A stretch of DNA of 64,000 bases from Synechococcus sp. CS-1330 (GTDB lineage Bacteria; Cyanobacteriota; Cyanobacteriia; PCC-6307; Cyanobiaceae): NCBI GenBank assembly GCA_025128025.1, contig JAHLYR010000016.1, positions 89,607-153,606 of the forward strand. The letters run 5' to 3'. This document shows positions 8,870-17,459 of this stretch, piece by piece. Position numbers and translations under genes: made by a program. The notes beneath the pieces were generated by a model that saw only the letters and a list, made by a program, of their open reading frames with translations, did not search any database and was not told the DNA's origin. How positions within the stretch are numbered: the stretch's first letter is position 1; each line of letters opens with the position of its first letter.

Positions 8870-10198
8870 ATGGCTCTCCTGGCGGGGCTTCCTGTGATTC
8901 AAGTCCTGGCGCTGGCCGTTTTGCTGGCTCTGCTGGCTTTTTTTGCCGCTGGGGAATTCGCCCTGATTCGCCTGCGGCCTAGCCGGGTGCAGCAACTGCA
9001 GGAGGCGGGTGAGCCCGGTGCCCAAGCCGTTGCCAAGCTGCAACACCGGCTCCGGCGCGTGCTGGTGGCTACCCAGCTGGGTACGGCGCTCGCTTTGGTG
9101 GCATTGGGCTGGGCCGGTCGCGGCTTGGCTGAACAGCTGGGTGGGGCCCTGGCCGCCAGCCCTGGGGCTATTCCCCAGGTTTGGCTTGATGCCGGCTTGT
9201 TTCTCGTATTGGTATTGCTTGCCACCGTGCTGGGCGGCTTACTGCCCAAGGCCTGGGTGTTGCATCGTCCCGAAAGCTCGGCACTGAGACTGGCGCCGTT
9301 GCTGGCTGCGGTGAGTCGCAACCTGGCCCCCTTGCTTTCCCTGATAGAGCGCTGCAGCGAAGTGCTGCTGCACCTGCTGGGCTTGCCCCGTAACTGGGAT
9401 GAGCTCGTGCCTGCCTTGTCGGCTGGCGAGCTTGAAACCTTGATCGAAACCGGCAACGTCACCGGTCTGATGCCCGACGAACGCAACATTTTGGAGGGAG
9501 TCTTTTCGCTGCGGGACACCCTGGTGCGGGAGGTGATGGTGCCCCGATCCGGGATGGTCACCCTGCCCCTGGATGTGAGTTTTGCGGAGCTGATGCGCGA
9601 GGTCCATGACACGGCCCACGCTCGCTTCCCGGTGATCGGCAGCTCCCTCGACGACGTGCGTGGCGTGCTTGACCTGCGGCGTCTTGCTGATCCCATTGCC
9701 AGGGGCCTGCTCAGCGCCGACACTCCCCTGGCTCCCTACATCACCCCCGTGGCGCTGGTGCAGGAGAGCACTTCCCTGGCTGAGCTCCTGCCCCTGATTC
9801 GCAGTGGTCAGCCCCTGCTGGTGGTGGTGGATGAGCATGGTGGTACTGAGGGGCTGGTCACGGTGGCCGACCTCACCAGCGAGATTGTCGGAGAGGAAGA
9901 AGATTCCCTCGAGGCGGCCCAAGACCTGCAGCAACTCGGCGAAGGCTGCTGGTCGGTGGCAGGGGACCTGGAAATCTTCGAACTCAACAGGCAGCTGGCG
10001 CTGCAGTTGCCTGAGGCGGAAGGACATCACACGCTCGCTGGCTTCCTGCTTGAGCGCTTGCAGCACATTCCCTCGGCTGGTGAAGGTTTGCGCTGGAAGG
10101 GCCACCAATTTCGGGTCCTGGCCATGGATGGCCCGCGCATTGAGCGGGTACAGATCGAGCGTCCAGTCGTCGAACCGGAGCGCACCGAGGGCGGTTGA
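8870..10198 (+). CDS. CNNM/CorC-type hemolysin-family membrane protein
   Basis: The 442-residue protein has the three-part plan of this family: an N-terminal DUF21 (CNNM) membrane domain with about four hydrophobic helices (residues about 9-160), a pair of CBS domains (about 200-330, including VMVPRSGMVTLP and VDEHGGTEGLVTVADL), and a C-terminal CorC/HlyC transporter-associated domain (about 345-430). Family members are magnesium or cation transporters or regulators in the inner membrane; the hemolysin name is historical. Nothing in the context fixes the ion. It follows the tRNA and precedes an oxidoreductase by about 55 bases. Confidence 0.9.
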   Translation: MALLAGLPVIQVLALAVLLALLAFFAAGEFALIRLRPSRVQQLQEAGEPGAQAVAKLQHRLRRVLVATQLGTALALVALGWAGRGLAEQLGGALAASPGAIPQVWLDAGLFLVLVLLATVLGGLLPKAWVLHRPESSALRLAPLLAAVSRNLAPLLSLIERCSEVLLHLLGLPRNWDELVPALSAGELETLIETGNVTGLMPDERNILEGVFSLRDTLVREVMVPRSGMVTLPLDVSFAELMREVHDTAHARFPVIGSSLDDVRGVLDLRRLADPIARGLLSADTPLAPYITPVALVQESTSLAELLPLIRSGQPLLVVVDEHGGTEGLVTVADLTSEIVGEEEDSLEAAQDLQQLGEGCWSVAGDLEIFELNRQLALQLPEAEGHHTLAGFLLERLQHIPSAGEGLRWKGHQFRVLAMDGPRIERVQIERPVVEPERTEGG

Positions 10199-10224
10199 TC
10201 AGCGGTCTGGGCCCCCGTACCCCC

Positions 10225-10230
10225 GATAAT
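10225..10230 (+). promoter_or_regulatory. Possible -10 box for the oxidoreductase gene
   Basis: The hexamer GATAAT differs from TATAAT at one position and lies 24 bases before the TTG start at 10254. No clear -35 was found. Confidence 0.35.
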
Positions 10231-10253
10231 GACCTCAGTCGAGAGCCCCTGCC

Positions 10254-11246
10254 TTGAACCCTGTGCGCGTGGGTGTCATCGGCATCGGCAACATGGGTTG
10301 GCACCACGCCCGGGTGCTGAGCCTGATCAAAGACGCCGAACTGGTGGGGGTGGCTGATCCAGATGGGAGCCGCGGACAGCTAGCTACCGAGCAGTTCGGT
10401 TGCCGCTGGTTCCCCTCCTACCAGGAAATGTTGCCGGAGGTGGACGCTGTTTGTATCGCAGTGCCCACCCTGCTTCACCACCGCGTAGGCATGGCCTGCC
10501 TTAAGGCCGGGGTGCACGTGCTGATCGAGAAGCCGATCGCGGCCAGTCAGGAGGAGGCAGCTGAGTTGATCCATGCGGCCGAGCAGGCCGCGCGTCTGCT
10601 GCAGGTGGGCCATATCGAGCGCTTCAATCCCGCCTTCCGGGAATTGGTAAAGGTTGTGGCCAATGAGGAGGTGGTGGTGCTTGAAGCTCGCCGTCACAGT
10701 CCCAACCCAGACCGCGCTAACGACGTGTCGGTGGTGCTCGACCTGATGATTCACGACATCGACCTTGTGCTGGAGCTGGCTGGGGCTCCGGTGATTCGTC
10801 TAGCGGCGGCCGGCGGTCGCAGTGCTGAGGGGCCAATCGACTATGTCAACGCCACCCTCGCTTTTGCTAATGGTGTGGTGGCCAGCTTGACGGCCAGCAA
10901 GATGGCCCATCGCAAGATCCGCAGCCTTAGTGCCCACTGCCGCAGCAGCTTGGTAGAGACGGATTTTCTTAATCGCACCTTGCACATTCATCGCCGTGCC
11001 CACGAGTCGGTGAGTGCAGATCACGGCGAGTTGGTGTATCGCTCCGATGGAGTAATTGAAGAGGTCAGCACCACCTCCATTGAGCCCCTCTACGCCGAAC
11101 TAGAGCATTTCCTCCAGTGCGTGCGGGGTGTTGAGACCCCGGCGGTGGATGGCTTGCAGGCTTCCCGGGCTTTGCAGCTGGCCGACCTGATTGAGCAGTG
11201 CGTCGAGCAGCCCAATCTCTGCATGAGCCTGGAAGCGCCGATCTAG
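10254..11246 (+). CDS. Gfo/Idh/MocA family oxidoreductase
   Basis: The 330-residue protein begins with the Rossmann motif GVIGIGNMGWHHARV, followed by EKPIAAS near residue 94, which is typical of Gfo/Idh/MocA NAD(P)-dependent sugar dehydrogenases, and a C-terminal substrate domain. It would oxidise or reduce a sugar, cyclitol or related compound; the substrate cannot be told. In the proposed frame the start is TTG at 10254, with a GTG 9 bases downstream (10263) as an alternative. It is convergent with the large GH15-like gene, overlapping it by 4 bases at the stops. Confidence 0.88.
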   Translation: MNPVRVGVIGIGNMGWHHARVLSLIKDAELVGVADPDGSRGQLATEQFGCRWFPSYQEMLPEVDAVCIAVPTLLHHRVGMACLKAGVHVLIEKPIAASQEEAAELIHAAEQAARLLQVGHIERFNPAFRELVKVVANEEVVVLEARRHSPNPDRANDVSVVLDLMIHDIDLVLELAGAPVIRLAAAGGRSAEGPIDYVNATLAFANGVVASLTASKMAHRKIRSLSAHCRSSLVETDFLNRTLHIHRRAHESVSADHGELVYRSDGVIEEVSTTSIEPLYAELEHFLQCVRGVETPAVDGLQASRALQLADLIEQCVEQPNLCMSLEAPI

Positions 11247-14200
11247 GTCGTCGAAGTTGCCATTGCTGCTGGGGCTATTTTCGCGCTAGTGAGCTGGCGC
11301 AGAGCTGCCAGCTGCCAGCGGCGGCAATCAGCTGGGGAAGCCAGATAAAACTGATCCCAGGCATCTGCCTTATGCAGGCCGTATTGGGATTCAGGAATAT
11401 TCGGGTGGCGTTGCTGCCAGCCCACCCGCACGGCGTGACCTATCACCACGTCTAATACAAGGTCGTCGTCAAATACCACCTCTGGATTAGCACCCATAAA
11501 GGTGATCAAGGTGAGCAGGGTTTCCGTGCACAGCTGGCGATAGTCCGGCGCTTCGATTTTGCTGAGCAGGTGATCGACAAGGGCGGCGAAATTACGTTCG
11601 CCAGGTGTCTTTTCACTCAATAGGGGACCGCTGTCCAGGCGGTTGCGCTTCTCCAGCTTGTCGCCGATGACGATGCCGTGGCAGTGGTGCAGTAGATCCC
11701 AGATGCCGGGATAGAAATCGCGGGGCACGCGCCCTAGGGCCCCGAGCCGTAGCCGGTGTTGCAGCCAGCAGCCGCCCTTGGGTAGCTCTGCCAGGGGATC
11801 GGGAACGTCCCAACGCACCCGGCCGCTCACATGCAGTTGCTCCTGGCGCTGCAGGGAGGCTTTGGCATGTTCAAGGTCAGAGAGCACGGTCCGCAGCCGG
11901 CGCTGGATGGCGTGGGGGGGCTGATCGCAAAGGGCCTCGAAGGCGTCTATGGGGTTGAGCTCGGCTTCGCTGGCCAGTTCGCCGGTGAGCAACAGCAGCA
12001 GCTGGCCCAGTTGCAGGGTGAGGCTGCCGCTCAGCAGGGCTGGCTCGTGGCGGGCCAGGCTGTCGAGGGCAAGTAGCAATTCCTGCTGCAGCATCCATTC
12101 ACGGCCGTCTTCGCCGCTGAAGCGACGGATCATGGCGGCGATGCTGGCGCTGCCCTGGGGCTCGCTGATGCGCGAATCGCTGGTGTAATTGCGTCCCACC
12201 ACAACCTGCTTCTGGCGCACCAGCAGGTCGGTGAGGGCATCTTCCAACTGGGGATGGACCAGATCGAGGGCGCCAGCCACCCGCCGCACCACGTTCCAGT
12301 CGGCTTCGGCCAGGGCGCGGCGGTAGACCTCCTCCAGCAGGTCATGCAGGCGCACTGGTTGGCTGCCTGCCGGTCCCTGCAGCCGGGAGTCGGGCCCTAG
12401 ACGCCGCAGCAGTTGCTCCAGCAGTTCGCCCTGCTCTTCCAGGGAGGAGCTGCGCCAGAGCCGATCGGCGAGTTCGCCAATGCTGATGTCCTCCCGTTCG
12501 AGTTCTTGCTCCTCCTTGGCGCTAAGGGGGGTCTGGCTGGTACCAGCCCTCAACGGGGTGGGTATGGGCTCAGGCGGTAGAAGCACGGCCCCCGGCGCTT
12601 GGGGGGGCAGCTCCACCCAGCTGCCCTGGTCGATGAGTTCTGCCAGTGGGGCCAGCTGCACGGGGACGCCGTCCAGCAAACCTGCCTGCAACTGCTGCCC
12701 CAGCCTCAGGAAGGCATCTGGGTTGGCCTGGAAGGCCCCCTCGGCGATCGGCAGCAGCAGCAGCGGCGAGCCGCTTCCGCGCCAGTGGCGCTGCAACAGG
12801 CGCAGTTCGGCGGTCACGGCGTCCACGAGCTGCTCAGGATCGTCTGCCAGGTAGAAGGTGTCTTCCTCCAGCACGGCTGGGAAAAACGCAAAACAGCTGG
12901 TTCCCTGCCGGTAAAGGCGAGCCGTAGCCATGGTTTCCATCCGCACCGGTGGATGGCCGCTGAGGCCGAGGGCGGGGTTTGCACCCACCTGGGCCATGCG
13001 CTGGGTCAGCTCTTGGGAGCTGGCGATGCGGATCGGCGGATTGGTGCTGTTGGGGTCGGCGTTGTCACTGGGGTCATGGGCCAGGGGCAGCCCAGCTGCC
13101 TCGAGGCTGGCTGCGATAGCCGCATTAGCTGGCACCAGAGCCACCAGCACCCGGTCGGCGCCGAGAGTGCTGGGCTTTCGTCGCCCGGTTGGATCGAGAT
13201 CTTCCGGACTGATTAATCCGGCCAGCAACAGGTCGGAGAGCCAGGTGAGGCTCTGGGTCCACAACAAGGGAACGTTGGGGTTTGCCAGCCGGCTTTGGCT
13301 GCCGGGCTGTTGCCGTTCGGCTGCGATGGCTGCTTTCGGAACCAGGTAGAGCTCGGGGAGCAGGCCGCCCATCGCTTGCTCCAGGCTCACTTCACGCAGG
13401 CGCTGGCGCCATTGGCGGGCCTCCTCCCAGCGCTCTTCGCAGCAGGCGGTGATCAGTTCATAAGCCCAAAACAGGGGCCATTCGCATTCGATGTGCTCAA
13501 ACTCCGCCAGTTCCTCCCGTTCGTAGTGCAGGCGGGTGTGGTCTTCGACCACGGTTTGGTGGCCATCGCGGCGGAAGCGCTTATACCCGTAGGCCCCACC
13601 CAGCTCGGCGCGAATCTTGGCGCGGGTGCGCCGCCTCAGCTCTGGGTCGTCCACGGCCCAGGCGGGATAGCCGATCACCGCTAGGCAGGCGCTGTCAACC
13701 TCCTTGCTCGCTGATTCCCGCGGCAGCAGGGCGTCTAGAGCCCGGCGCAGCCGCACGATGGCGTCGTGGGGGATCACCAGACAGCTGCGGCCATCACCGT
13801 GGGGTCCGTAGAGATCGAGTCCCTCCAGGGATTCCAGAGCGGCCTTGACCAGGCCAATCGAGCTGGCGTTGCGTTCTGGGAGGCCGTGGTTGCCTTTGTC
13901 GCCCCTTTCCCAAATGCCGTAGTCGGCTACGCGGTAGGCGCGGGCCACGTAGTACACCAGGTTTTGCACGAAGTCGCGCTCGTGGCTGCTTTGCACCACC
14001 ACCAGGCCTGAGCGGGTCAGCTGGGCGAGTTGGAGCAGAAACAGCGCCGTGGCATCGAGTTGCAGATGCCCCCAGCCGTCATCGGCCACTACAGCAGCGC
14101 CGGTGGCCGTGTCGAACTTGGCGTGGATGGCATGCAGGCGATGCAGGCTGTGCTTGAAGCGCTCCACCTTCGGAGCCTGGCGCAGCATGGCGTTGAGCAG

Positions 14201-14530
14201 GCCGCGCATCAGTTGCAGCACCCTCGCTTCAAGCTCGTATACGCGGCGACTGTCCCCCCGCAGGCGGCGATGGGCCAGGGCAAGTCCCCAGACGCACTGG
14301 ATTGAATAAACGCAGTCGCGCACCCAGGCGTCTGCGTAGTTGCCGTGCACGGTATGGGCGGTGCTGGCGGGCAGCAGTCCCGTGATCGGGTGTTGGCGGC
14401 TCAACACCACACGATCAATTTGACTATCCAGGTCTTGCAGCAGGGCCCAGGCCTGAGCCGGATCCAAGGCGGCTGAAACGGCGGGTTCCGGCTGATGGGC
14501 CGGATTGTTCAGTGGCAGGGATTGCGCCAT
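11243..14530 (-). CDS. Large GH15-like / phosphorylase-kinase-alpha-like protein
   Basis: From the ATG at 14530 the protein has 1,095 residues. I prefer this start because the frame further upstream runs into the divergent glycosyltransferase gene. The N-terminal half has the (alpha/alpha)6 signature of glycoside hydrolase family 15 and phosphorylase kinase alpha/beta subunits (HGNYADAWVRDCVYS, DDGWGHLQLDATALFLL, RRDGHQTVVEDHTR). The C-terminal half is helical and leucine-rich, as in phosphorylase-kinase-like proteins. It could be a glucoamylase-type hydrolase or a regulatory relative; catalytic activity on glycogen is inference only. No glycogen genes adjoin it. It is unusually long for a plain GH15 enzyme. 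Confidence 0.8.
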   Translation of the reverse strand: MAQSLPLNNPAHQPEPAVSAALDPAQAWALLQDLDSQIDRVVLSRQHPITGLLPASTAHTVHGNYADAWVRDCVYSIQCVWGLALAHRRLRGDSRRVYELEARVLQLMRGLLNAMLRQAPKVERFKHSLHRLHAIHAKFDTATGAAVVADDGWGHLQLDATALFLLQLAQLTRSGLVVVQSSHERDFVQNLVYYVARAYRVADYGIWERGDKGNHGLPERNASSIGLVKAALESLEGLDLYGPHGDGRSCLVIPHDAIVRLRRALDALLPRESASKEVDSACLAVIGYPAWAVDDPELRRRTRAKIRAELGGAYGYKRFRRDGHQTVVEDHTRLHYEREELAEFEHIECEWPLFWAYELITACCEERWEEARQWRQRLREVSLEQAMGGLLPELYLVPKAAIAAERQQPGSQSRLANPNVPLLWTQSLTWLSDLLLAGLISPEDLDPTGRRKPSTLGADRVLVALVPANAAIAASLEAAGLPLAHDPSDNADPNSTNPPIRIASSQELTQRMAQVGANPALGLSGHPPVRMETMATARLYRQGTSCFAFFPAVLEEDTFYLADDPEQLVDAVTAELRLLQRHWRGSGSPLLLLPIAEGAFQANPDAFLRLGQQLQAGLLDGVPVQLAPLAELIDQGSWVELPPQAPGAVLLPPEPIPTPLRAGTSQTPLSAKEEQELEREDISIGELADRLWRSSSLEEQGELLEQLLRRLGPDSRLQGPAGSQPVRLHDLLEEVYRRALAEADWNVVRRVAGALDLVHPQLEDALTDLLVRQKQVVVGRNYTSDSRISEPQGSASIAAMIRRFSGEDGREWMLQQELLLALDSLARHEPALLSGSLTLQLGQLLLLLTGELASEAELNPIDAFEALCDQPPHAIQRRLRTVLSDLEHAKASLQRQEQLHVSGRVRWDVPDPLAELPKGGCWLQHRLRLGALGRVPRDFYPGIWDLLHHCHGIVIGDKLEKRNRLDSGPLLSEKTPGERNFAALVDHLLSKIEAPDYRQLCTETLLTLITFMGANPEVVFDDDLVLDVVIGHAVRVGWQQRHPNIPESQYGLHKADAWDQFYLASPADCRRWQLAALRQLTSAKIAPAAMATSTT

Positions 14531-14589
14531 GGATGTCCCTATGCCAGTGGTAGGCCAGCCATATATTCTCCACCCCCACCTCACCCCTG

Positions 14590-15315
14590 ATGGCATCAAC
14601 AGCAACTGAACCACTGCGCACCAGGGTTCTGGGGGTGCCGGTGAGCGTGTGTCCAGATGTGTTTGCAGCGGCGTTGGCCCTGCGGCAGCGGAGTGGTGGG
14701 CAGATCGTCACCCTGAATGCTGAGATGACAATGGCCGCTAAGGCCGATCCAGCTCTGGGGGCTGCCATAGCCGCGGCGGCCCTGGTTATTCCGGATGGTG
14801 CCGGCGTGGTCTGGGCCCTAGGCCGCCAGGGCTACCGGGTGCGGCGCAGTCCTGGGATTGAGCTGGCCCGTGATTTGCTCACTCACGCGGCTTCCCATGG
14901 CTGGAGGGTGGCTTTGGTGGGGGCCTCACCGGAGGTGATGGAGCAGCTCACCGCGCGCTTGCGCCAGGAGCTTCCCGGGCTGAAGCTGGTGCTGCATGCC
15001 CATGGCTACCAACCGGCTGAAGCCTGGCCTGGCTTGGAGCAGCAGCTGCTGGCTGCTCGGCCCGATCTGGTGCTGGCGGCCCTAGGCGTACCCCGCCAGG
15101 AAACCTGGATTCAGCAGCTGCCTGGGCGCAGAGGCGGCCTCTGGATGGGTGTGGGCGGCAGCTTTGACGTTTGGGCTGGGGTCAAAAAAAGAGCCCCCGC
15201 TTGGATGGGAGCCCTGCAGATCGAATGGTTGTACCGGCTGATTCAGGAGCCCAGTCGCTGGCGCCGAATGCTCTCTCTACCCAAATTTGCCTGGGAGGTG
15301 CTCAGGCAGGGCTGA
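14590..15315 (+). CDS. WecG/TagA/CpsF family glycosyltransferase
   Basis: This 241-residue protein has the family's hallmarks: VTLNAEMTMAA near residue 38, the IPDGAGVVWA motif, the VALVGASPEVME segment, and LVLAALGVPRQETWI before the C-terminal GGSFDVWAG. Members (GT26) transfer a ManNAc- or ManNAcA-type sugar to a polyprenol-linked acceptor at the inner face of the membrane during enterobacterial-antigen, teichoic-acid or capsule synthesis. It may act with the WecA/TagO-like transferase at 29886, though the two genes are far apart. The gene is divergent from the GH15-like gene with 59 bases between starts. Confidence 0.92.
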   Translation: MASTATEPLRTRVLGVPVSVCPDVFAAALALRQRSGGQIVTLNAEMTMAAKADPALGAAIAAAALVIPDGAGVVWALGRQGYRVRRSPGIELARDLLTHAASHGWRVALVGASPEVMEQLTARLRQELPGLKLVLHAHGYQPAEAWPGLEQQLLAARPDLVLAALGVPRQETWIQQLPGRRGGLWMGVGGSFDVWAGVKKRAPAWMGALQIEWLYRLIQEPSRWRRMLSLPKFAWEVLRQG

Positions 15316-15323
15316 GGCCGGAT

Positions 15324-15467
15324 TCAGCGAAAGCCGACGGAGGCCTGCCACACGAAGGCAAGCAGCAGAAAGAACAGGGGAATGATCGGCAGGATGTCGA
15401 CCAGTGGTCCGAAGGCTTGGTAGGCCTCGGGGAGTTGGGCCAGGGTTTGCAGGGCGTAGGAAGCCAT
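15324..15467 (-). CDS. psbK: Photosystem II protein K
   Basis: This 47-residue protein has a short leader and then the conserved PsbK mature sequence: [17 protein letters not shown], followed by one transmembrane helix and the ending [10 protein letters not shown]. PsbK is a single-helix subunit at the PSII periphery near CP43. The ATG at 15467 gives the expected length and cleavage region. It lies 29 bases downstream of tgt on the same strand, an arrangement I recall from other cyanobacteria, and was found by eye inside a longer open frame. Confidence 0.95.
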   Translation of the reverse strand: MASYALQTLAQLPEAYQAFGPLVDILPIIPLFFLLLAFVWQASVGFR

Positions 15468-15496
15468 CCCGGAATTCACTGAGCTAGGGGCGGACG

Positions 15497-16612
15497 CTAC
15501 CACGTGTGGGCGGCTGGGGAGTCCGGTTCCCAGGGAGCGAAATCCTCTGCAAAACAGCCGTCGCGGATGGCTTGCCCCATGGCGGTTGAGAAGCGCACCA
15601 ACTGGGTGATGTTGTGCAAGCTCAACAGAATTTTGCCCAGCAGCTCTTCGCTCTTGATGAGGTGGTGCAGGTAGGCCCTGCTGTGCTGGCGGCAGGCTGG
15701 GCAGGGGCAGCTGGCATCCATGGGGGTGTGGTCGTGGCGGAAGCGGGAGTTCTTGAGGTTCCAGCGTTCGCCACCCACCAAGGCGGCGCCATGGCGGCCG
15801 AGGCGGGTGGGAATCACGCAATCAAACAGGTCGAAGCCGTTGGCCACGGCGATGGCCATTTCCCGCAGGGTGCCTATGCCCATTAGGTAGTGGGGCACGG
15901 CATCAGGTAGCAGCGGCCCCAGCTGGCGCACGATCCGATGCATTTCCTCGGTGGGCTCGCCGACACTCACGCCGCCCACGGCTATCCCGGGCAGGCCCAT
16001 GGAGGCCACCACCTGGGCCGACTCCTGGCGTAGGTGGGGGAAGCAGCCCCCTTGGACGATGCCAAACAGGGCTTGGTCGGCTTTGGTGTGGCTGGTGATG
16101 CAGCGCTCCAGCCAGCTGTGGGTGCGCCGGCAGGCGGCGGCCACATCCGCCTCACTGGCGGGATAGGGGGGGCATTGGTCGAAGGCCATGGCCACATCGG
16201 CCCCCAGGGCCATCTGGATCGCCATCGAGCGTTCGGGGGTGAGTTCGATGCGGGCGCCGTCGCGCGGTGAGCGGAACACCACGCCGTGGTCGTCGATGGT
16301 GTTGATGTCGCCGAGGCTGAAAACCTGGAAGCCGCCGGAATCGGTGAGCATCGGCCCGTCCCAAGCCATGAAGCGGTGCAGGCCACCGGCATCCGCCACG
16401 ATCTGCTCGCCCGGCTGCAGGTGTAGGTGATAGGTGTTGGAGAGCACCATCTGGGCGCCGGTGTCCCGCAGTTGGGACGCCGTAACCCCTTTCACCGTGG
16501 CCAGGGTGCCCACGGGCATGAAGCGCGGTGTGGTGACATCACCATGGGGGGTGTGAAAGCAGCCACAGCGGGCCCGGGTGCGGCTGCACTGGGCCGTGAT
16601 GTCGAAGGAGAA
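15497..16612 (-). CDS. tgt: Queuine/archaeosine-type tRNA-guanine transglycosylase, start uncertain
   Basis: The enzyme exchanges guanine 34 of GUN anticodons for a queuine precursor. Visible are [11 protein letters not shown], the region around the catalytic aspartate ([15 protein letters not shown]), and the zinc ligands CPCPACRQ with a downstream histidine. The first ATG in frame is 16519 (340 residues), but homology clearly continues upstream: FSFDITAQC and [17 protein letters not shown] are encoded at 16520-16612, giving about 371 residues, the family length. The codon before FSF is GCG, and no in-frame ATG, GTG or TTG was found there; a CTG at 16642 is one candidate. The coordinates given mark the homologous region. 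psbK follows 29 bases downstream. Confidence 0.9.
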   Translation of the reverse strand, partial: FSFDITAQCSRTRARCGCFHTPHGDVTTPRFMPVGTLATVKGVTASQLRDTGAQMVLSNTYHLHLQPGEQIVADAGGLHRFMAWDGPMLTDSGGFQVFSLGDINTIDDHGVVFRSPRDGARIELTPERSMAIQMALGADVAMAFDQCPPYPASEADVAAACRRTHSWLERCITSHTKADQALFGIVQGGCFPHLRQESAQVVASMGLPGIAVGGVSVGEPTEEMHRIVRQLGPLLPDAVPHYLMGIGTLREMAIAVANGFDLFDCVIPTRLGRHGAALVGGERWNLKNSRFRHDHTPMDASCPCPACRQHSRAYLHHLIKSEELLGKILLSLHNITQLVRFSTAMGQAIRDGCFAEDFAPWEPDSPAAHTW

Positions 16613-16679
16613 CGCTGGTGGGAAGCTGATTGCGCCGAACAGGTGCTGTTCCGACGCTAGGTGTCGCTTGCTAAAGCCC

Positions 16680-17459
16680 GTGCCGAAGTTTTTTTCTGGG
16701 GCGATTCCCGGCTGGTTGGGCGATCTGGCCGGTGCCTGGGTGTTTTATTCGGTACTGCCCGCATGGCCAGGAGTGCCGCCACGCTTTGAGCGCATTGCCC
16801 GCTTCGCTCCCCTGATCGGCCTGGTGCTTGGCGGGCTGCAGGGCCTTTTTTGGTGGCTTGCCGCTGGCTGGCTGCCCCTTGGAGCCCAGGTGGCCTTGGT
16901 GCTGGCCCTTGGGCTGGTGCTCACCGGTGGCTTGCACGTTGATGGCGCAATGGATACGGCCGATGGCTTGGGCGCCGGTCCTAGGGCCTTGGAGGCGATG
17001 GCAGATAGCCGGGTGGGCGCATCGGGGGTGCAATCCCTGGTGGTGCTGCTAATGCTCAAGGCAGCAGCCCTGCTTTGCCTAGGGGCCGCTGCCCCGCTGG
17101 CCTTGCTCTGGTCTGCTTTCTGGGGCCGGGTGGCACCGCTTGTGGCCATGCAGTGGTTTCCATATTTGAGGCAGCAGGGCAGTGCTGCTTTTCACCGGCA
17201 GCACTGGCGTGGTCTGGCCGCGGAACTGGTGCCGGCCCTGCTGGTGTTCGCCCTGGCCCTGGGGCTAGCGGCCTGGACCCGCTGGCCCTGGCCCCAGGGG
17301 CTGGGTTTGCTGCCAGCGGTGCTCGTGCCCCTATGGCTCGGCCGCCGGCTCGGCGGCCATAGCGGCGATAGCTACGGAGCCTGTGTCGAATGGACAGAAG
17401 CTCTGGCCCTGCTGCTCATGGGCCTGCTGCTGGGTTTGGGGCCGCGGCTGGCAGCCTGA
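16680..17459 (+). CDS. cobS: Adenosylcobinamide-GDP ribazoletransferase (cobalamin synthase)
   Basis: The protein is polytopic with about six hydrophobic segments and the CobS signature [18 protein letters not shown], followed by [12 protein letters not shown]. It joins adenosylcobinamide-GDP to alpha-ribazole in the membrane, the last step of cobalamin assembly. Start choice is uncertain: GTG at 16680 ([11 protein letters not shown]) or TTG at 16668 fits the family; starts further up would run into the 5' part of the divergent tgt gene. At its end it overlaps the convergent histidine kinase by 44 bases. Length from 16680 is 259 residues. Confidence 0.9.
   Translation: MPKFFSGAIPGWLGDLAGAWVFYSVLPAWPGVPPRFERIARFAPLIGLVLGGLQGLFWWLAAGWLPLGAQVALVLALGLVLTGGLHVDGAMDTADGLGAGPRALEAMADSRVGASGVQSLVVLLMLKAAALLCLGAAAPLALLWSAFWGRVAPLVAMQWFPYLRQQGSAAFHRQHWRGLAAELVPALLVFALALGLAAWTRWPWPQGLGLLPAVLVPLWLGRRLGGHSGDSYGACVEWTEALALLLMGLLLGLGPRLAA

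Noticed and set aside
9239..10108. Long open frame on the minus strand opposite the CNNM/CorC gene
   Set aside because: It is a shadow of a well-supported gene in GC-rich DNA; its translation has no recognisable domain.
14531..14614. Upstream extension of the GH15-like protein to 14614
   Set aside because: The extra 28 residues overlap the divergent glycosyltransferase start and look unconserved; ATG 14530 is preferred.
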